From assembly GCA_902796895.1 (NCBI GenBank), contig CADBQV010000289.1, forward strand, positions 1 through 7,106: 7,106 nt of DNA, in the 5' to 3' direction. How positions within the stretch are numbered: position 1 is the stretch's first letter; each line of letters begins with the position of its first letter. The translations under genes and the position numbers were made by a program. Below, piece after piece: positions 4,147 to 7,106 of the stretch. The DNA is from an uncultured Erysipelotrichaceae bacterium. GTDB taxonomy: Bacteria > Bacillota_I > Bacilli_A > Acholeplasmatales > Anaeroplasmataceae. The notes below the pieces were generated by a model. It worked only from the letters and a program-made list of their open reading frames with translations, was not told where the DNA came from and did no database searches.

Positions 4147-6423
4147 CATAAATGTATATGGAGTAATACCTTCCATATCATATTCTCCAAATTGTTCAAA
4201 TGGAATATCTAAATCTAAAATTTTATTATCTTTTATAACTCTATCCTTTGATAGACGCTCTAAAAGTGAGGTTTGTCTTAATAATTCATGCTGCTTAATA
4301 CTTCTATTAATAGCGTCTATTTTACCAATAATAATTAATTTTTCTTTAGCTCTAGTTATTCCTGTATATATTATTTTCTTTCTTAGCATAATGCCATATG
4401 AAGGTAATATTGGCATTATTACATTTTTAAATTCACTACCTTGGCTTTTATGAATGCTTATGGCATATGCTAGTGTTAAATCATCTAAGCTTAAAGATGG
4501 ATAAGTAACCATTTTTCCATCAAAATCAATGATTAAATAATCCTTATCATTTGATTTTGTAATGGCTTTAATCTTACCTATATCGCCATTCATTATCATT
4601 AATTCACTATCATTTTTAAGCTGTAATACCTTATCATCCTTTTTAAATATTTTATCGTTTCTAACTAAAATATTATCACTTTTATTATATCTTTCTTGAA
4701 TAGCTTTATTGATAGCATCAATACCACACATGCCTGCATACATTGGGGCAAGTATTTGAATATCATCAAAAATATTGCCACCATTTTCAATGAATCCATC
4801 TAATATTTTAAATATTAAATCAATCGTATTTGATGATTCTCTATCATAAAAATATACTTCTTTTTTTTCTTGAAACAAACGATAATCTATTTTTTCATTC
4901 ATTATCATTTGAGAAAGTCTTATAATATTAGAATTTTCAGATTGTCTCATTATTTTATTCAATTTTGTGACATTAAAGGCATTTGAATTAATAAAATCAT
5001 ATAAGACATTTCCTGGTCCTACAGATGGTAATTGATTACTATCTCCTACAAGTATTAATTGACATTTTTTAGGTATTGCCTTAAATAAAGCTTTAGCTAA
5101 TGTAATATCTAGCATTGATACTTCATCGATTATAAGTAAGCTACAATTAAGAGGATTAAATTCATCCCTGTTAAAAGAATCTAGGTAGTTAAATCCTAAA
5201 AGCTTATGAATGGTTGATGCCTTCATTTTTGTCGCTTCTTCCATTCTTTTTGCTGCTCTTCCTGTAGGTGCAGCTAAATTTACTTTTAATCTAAATAAAT
5301 CATCAGATAAGCTTAAATTATTTAATCTTGCATATATTAATAAAATACCTTTTAAAATTGTATATTTACCAGTACCTGGTCCACCAGTTATAATTGATAT
5401 TTTATTTGATAATGAATTAATAATTGCTTCCTTTTGAAGCGGAGTATAAGAAATATTTATAGTATCTTCAACATATTTTATTTCTTTTTCAATATCTTCT
5501 TTTTTATATTTTATTTCTTCAGATAACAATTTATTTACACTATCTTTTACACTAACTTCAGCATTATATAAAATAGAATCAAAAATTCTATCATCCTCAT
5601 ATATTAATTTTTTTGATTCAATTAAATCAATCAAATTATTTTCTATTAATGAATTATCAATTTCATATGATGATGTTTTTTTAAGTAATTCAAATGAAGA
5701 ATTAATTAATTGATCTTTAGTTAAGAATGTAAAACCATTTTGGTAGCATACATAATTAAGTGTATAAATTATAGCTGCTTTAATTCTTCTTTCATCATCC
5801 TCTTTAATACCTAAATTTAGGGCTAATTGGTCACTTTTTTTAAAGCCAAAGCCTTCAACCTCAGTTATTAAGCGATATGGATTTTCTTCTATTTTATTTG
5901 CAGCATTTAAATCATATTTATCAATTAATCTTTTAATCATATTAGGAGTTAAGCCATATGAAAATAATTTAACATAGACCTCTTCTTCTAAATAATTATT
6001 TTTAATAACTTCTCTAATTATTTGCTTTTTAGTTTTAGTTATACCTTTAATACCATCTAATGCATTTTCATCATTCATTATTTTTTCAATACAATCAAGA
6101 CCTAATTTTTCTACTATATTTTTAGCAAGTACTTCACCAATACCATAAAATTTAGGGCTTGATAAGTAATTAATTAAACCAATTTCAGTAAATGAATTAG
6201 ATTTAGAATATGATTCAATAACAAATTGACGACCATATTTTTGATGTTCCTTATAATATCCTACAAATTCATAAATTAAACCATAATCCAATTTAGGGAT
6301 ATTACCTACAATTGTAATTAAAGTATTATCTTCTAATTTTAATTCACATACTTTATATAATGAATCAGAAGATTCGTATATGTAATTTTCTATACTTCCT
6401 TTAATTACAGTTCTTAAATCCAT
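4141..6423 (-). CDS. recD2: RecD2-type (RecD-like) superfamily 1B DNA helicase with altered Walker A motif
   Basis: A 760-residue cytoplasmic 5'-3' DNA helicase homologue of the AddAB/RecBC-independent RecD2 family (B. subtilis YrrC), tied to DNA repair and replication-fork maintenance. Order: N-terminal OB-like region (about 1-75); helix-hairpin-helix repeats (about 80-205, e.g. KFYGIGEVLAKNIVEKLG and EGFGFKKSDQLALNLG); a linker; then the helicase core. Core motifs: Q-type TPLQKEAI (327-334), Walker A GGPGTGKYT (347-355), APTGRAAKRM (385-394), STIHKLLGF (403-411), Walker B LLIIDEVSMLD (429-439), VGDSNQLPSVGPGN (459-472), MRQ (492-494), LAYAISIHKSQGSEF (651-665) and YTGITRAK (686-693). The anomaly is Tyr354, where the Mg-binding Thr/Ser should follow Lys353; all other motifs are intact. 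The ATG overlaps the mnmA stop by one base, with a weak AAGAAG upstream. In B. subtilis the TPR gene yrrB lies between the two genes; here it is missing. The frame is otherwise uninterrupted. Confidence 0.95.
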   Translation of the reverse strand: MDLRTVIKGSIENYIYESSDSLYKVCELKLEDNTLITIVGNIPKLDYGLIYEFVGYYKEHQKYGRQFVIESYSKSNSFTEIGLINYLSSPKFYGIGEVLAKNIVEKLGLDCIEKIMNDENALDGIKGITKTKKQIIREVIKNNYLEEEVYVKLFSYGLTPNMIKRLIDKYDLNAANKIEENPYRLITEVEGFGFKKSDQLALNLGIKEDDERRIKAAIIYTLNYVCYQNGFTFLTKDQLINSSFELLKKTSSYEIDNSLIENNLIDLIESKKLIYEDDRIFDSILYNAEVSVKDSVNKLLSEEIKYKKEDIEKEIKYVEDTINISYTPLQKEAIINSLSNKISIITGGPGTGKYTILKGILLIYARLNNLSLSDDLFRLKVNLAAPTGRAAKRMEEATKMKASTIHKLLGFNYLDSFNRDEFNPLNCSLLIIDEVSMLDITLAKALFKAIPKKCQLILVGDSNQLPSVGPGNVLYDFINSNAFNVTKLNKIMRQSENSNIIRLSQMIMNEKIDYRLFQEKKEVYFYDRESSNTIDLIFKILDGFIENGGNIFDDIQILAPMYAGMCGIDAINKAIQERYNKSDNILVRNDKIFKKDDKVLQLKNDSELMIMNGDIGKIKAITKSNDKDYLIIDFDGKMVTYPSLSLDDLTLAYAISIHKSQGSEFKNVIMPILPSYGIMLRKKIIYTGITRAKEKLIIIGKIDAINRSIKQHELLRQTSLLERLSKDRVIKDNKILDLDIPFEQFGEYDMEGITPYTFMN

Positions 6424-7106
6424 TAATACATTCTTCTTTCGTTATCAAAATAAACTTCATCTATGATAGCGCCGCCTAAGCATACCTCACCATCATATAA
6501 AACTACTGCTTGTCCTGGTGTTACAGCACGAACACCTTGCTTATAAAATACTTGAATTTTATCATCAGATAAATATTTAATTACAACATCATTATCCTTT
6601 TGACGATATCTAAATTTAGCACTATATGTCCTACCCTCAATTGGCTTATCACAAATCCAATTTATGTTAGATGCGATACAATTATTAGAAATTAAATATT
6701 CACTATCATGTCCTTGACCAACTAAAAGTTCATTTGTTTTTAAATTCTTACCACAAACAAACCAAGCTTCACCACTAAATTCATTAGAACCGCCAATACC
6801 TAAGCCTTTTCTTTGACCAATTGTATAATACATTAAACCATCATGCTTACCAACAATTTTACCATCCATTGTTACCATATTACCTGGCTTTGATGGTAAA
6901 TAGTTCTTTAAAAATTCATGGAAATTTCTTTCACCGATAAAGCATATACCAGTTGAATCTTTTTTCTTTGCAGTCCATAAATTAGCTTCCTCAGCTATTT
7001 TTCTTACCTCTGGTTTAGTTAAATTACCGATAGGAAATAAGCTTTTTCTTAATTGTTCTTGAGATATTTGACATAAAAAATATGTTTGATCCTTATTCGA
7101 ATCAAC
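6423..7106 (-). CDS. mnmA: tRNA-specific 2-thiouridylase MnmA, C-terminal 227 residues (cut by right edge)
   Basis: The frame stays open to the window edge: upstream of the internal ATG at 6878 it continues for 76 more codons ([19 protein letters not shown]...), so the gene runs off the right end and the internal Met is not the start. MnmA thiolates U34 of tRNA-Lys, Glu and Gln to 2-thiouridine, using ATP and a sulfur carrier. Visible: [10 protein letters not shown] (4-13 of this fragment), [16 protein letters not shown] (23-38), [18 protein letters not shown] (45-62) containing the catalytic persulfide-forming Cys55 (codon 6942-6944; equivalent to E. coli Cys199), [18 protein letters not shown], then [14 protein letters not shown], and the C-terminal beta-barrel ending [20 protein letters not shown]. 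By comparison with about 370-residue homologues, roughly the first 140 residues (PP-loop ATPase domain) are missing from the window. It is transcribed into recD2 with TAATG overlap; the promoter is outside. Confidence 0.97.
   Translation of the reverse strand, partial: VDSNKDQTYFLCQISQEQLRKSLFPIGNLTKPEVRKIAEEANLWTAKKKDSTGICFIGERNFHEFLKNYLPSKPGNMVTMDGKIVGKHDGLMYYTIGQRKGLGIGGSNEFSGEAWFVCGKNLKTNELLVGQGHDSEYLISNNCIASNINWICDKPIEGRTYSAKFRYRQKDNDVVIKYLSDDKIQVFYKQGVRAVTPGQAVVLYDGEVCLGGAIIDEVYFDNERRMY

Noticed and set aside
5210..5437. Plus-strand open frame of 75 codons opposite recD2
   Set aside because: Antisense to the RecD2 Walker A and APTGRAAKRM region; a shadow of a conserved coding sequence.
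6423..6878. A complete 151-residue gene starting at 6878
   Set aside because: The same frame continues to the window edge with textbook MnmA sequence including the GICFIG motif, so it is a truncated view of a longer gene.
285..7106. Alternative genetic code (UGA as Trp), as in Mycoplasma
   Set aside because: All Trp codons in the recognised proteins are TGG and no frame is interrupted by TGA. The absence of TGA among the six visible stops is too small a sample to mean anything.
1..7106. Mobile elements, CRISPR arrays, tRNA/rRNA genes, toxin-antitoxin or defence systems
   Set aside because: No transposase, integrase, spaced direct repeats, RNA cloverleaf or known defence domain could be recognised on either strand; the lone XRE gene has no toxin partner.

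Overview
This window is a very AT-rich stretch of a low-GC Gram-positive-type (Bacillota/Mycoplasmatota, class Bacilli sensu lato) chromosome. The gene order mnmA - recD2 - alaS - ruvX - DUF1292 - trmR matches the conserved Bacillus subtilis mnmA/yrrC/alaS/yrrK/yrzB/yrrM neighbourhood. It is trimmed: the genes that normally sit between these (yrrB, yrzL/ireB, yrrL/mltG) are absent and the remaining genes touch or overlap. Tryptophan is encoded by TGG throughout, so there is no sign of the Mycoplasma code. The compaction and the missing envelope genes suggest a reduced-genome or wall-deficient/host-associated Bacilli lineage (an Erysipelotrichia- or RF39-like organism is plausible). That placement is inference.

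Layout. All genes but one are on the minus strand. On the right, a partial mnmA (C-terminal 227 residues) ends with a 1-nt overlap on recD2. recD2 ends at about 4141 in an AT-rich intrinsic terminator. The only plus-strand gene is a 77-residue XRE-type HTH regulator (3911-4144), which converges on recD2 so tightly that the two TAG stops share one CTAG. A 223-base AT-rich divergent region (3688-3910) separates the regulator from a second minus-strand operon. That operon starts from a near-consensus sigma-A-type promoter (TTGATA-17-TATAAT) and runs alaS, ruvX, a DUF1292 protein and trmR (the last cut by the left edge), with junctions of -1, +8 and +3 nt.

Function. The genes are mostly informational housekeeping. 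MnmA (2-thiolation of U34) and TrmR (methylation of 5-hydroxyuridine-34) both act on the tRNA wobble base, AlaRS charges tRNA-Ala, RuvX/YqgF is an RNase H-like nuclease of rRNA processing or recombination, and RecD2 is a 5'-3' DNA helicase.

Points that deserve a second look: (1) RecD2 has Tyr where the Walker A motif needs Thr/Ser (GPGTGKYT), with every other helicase motif intact; (2) the DUF1292 protein carries a six-Cys/two-His C-terminal tail that looks metal-binding; (3) alaS has no room for a T-box but has a 7-3-7 palindrome/hairpin between its promoter and an unusual GGGGG ribosome binding site; (4) both envelope-linked genes usually embedded here (ireB and mltG) are gone; (5) a terminator and two convergent stop codons are written into the last codons of the regulator. 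I see no mobile element, CRISPR, RNA gene or defence system.
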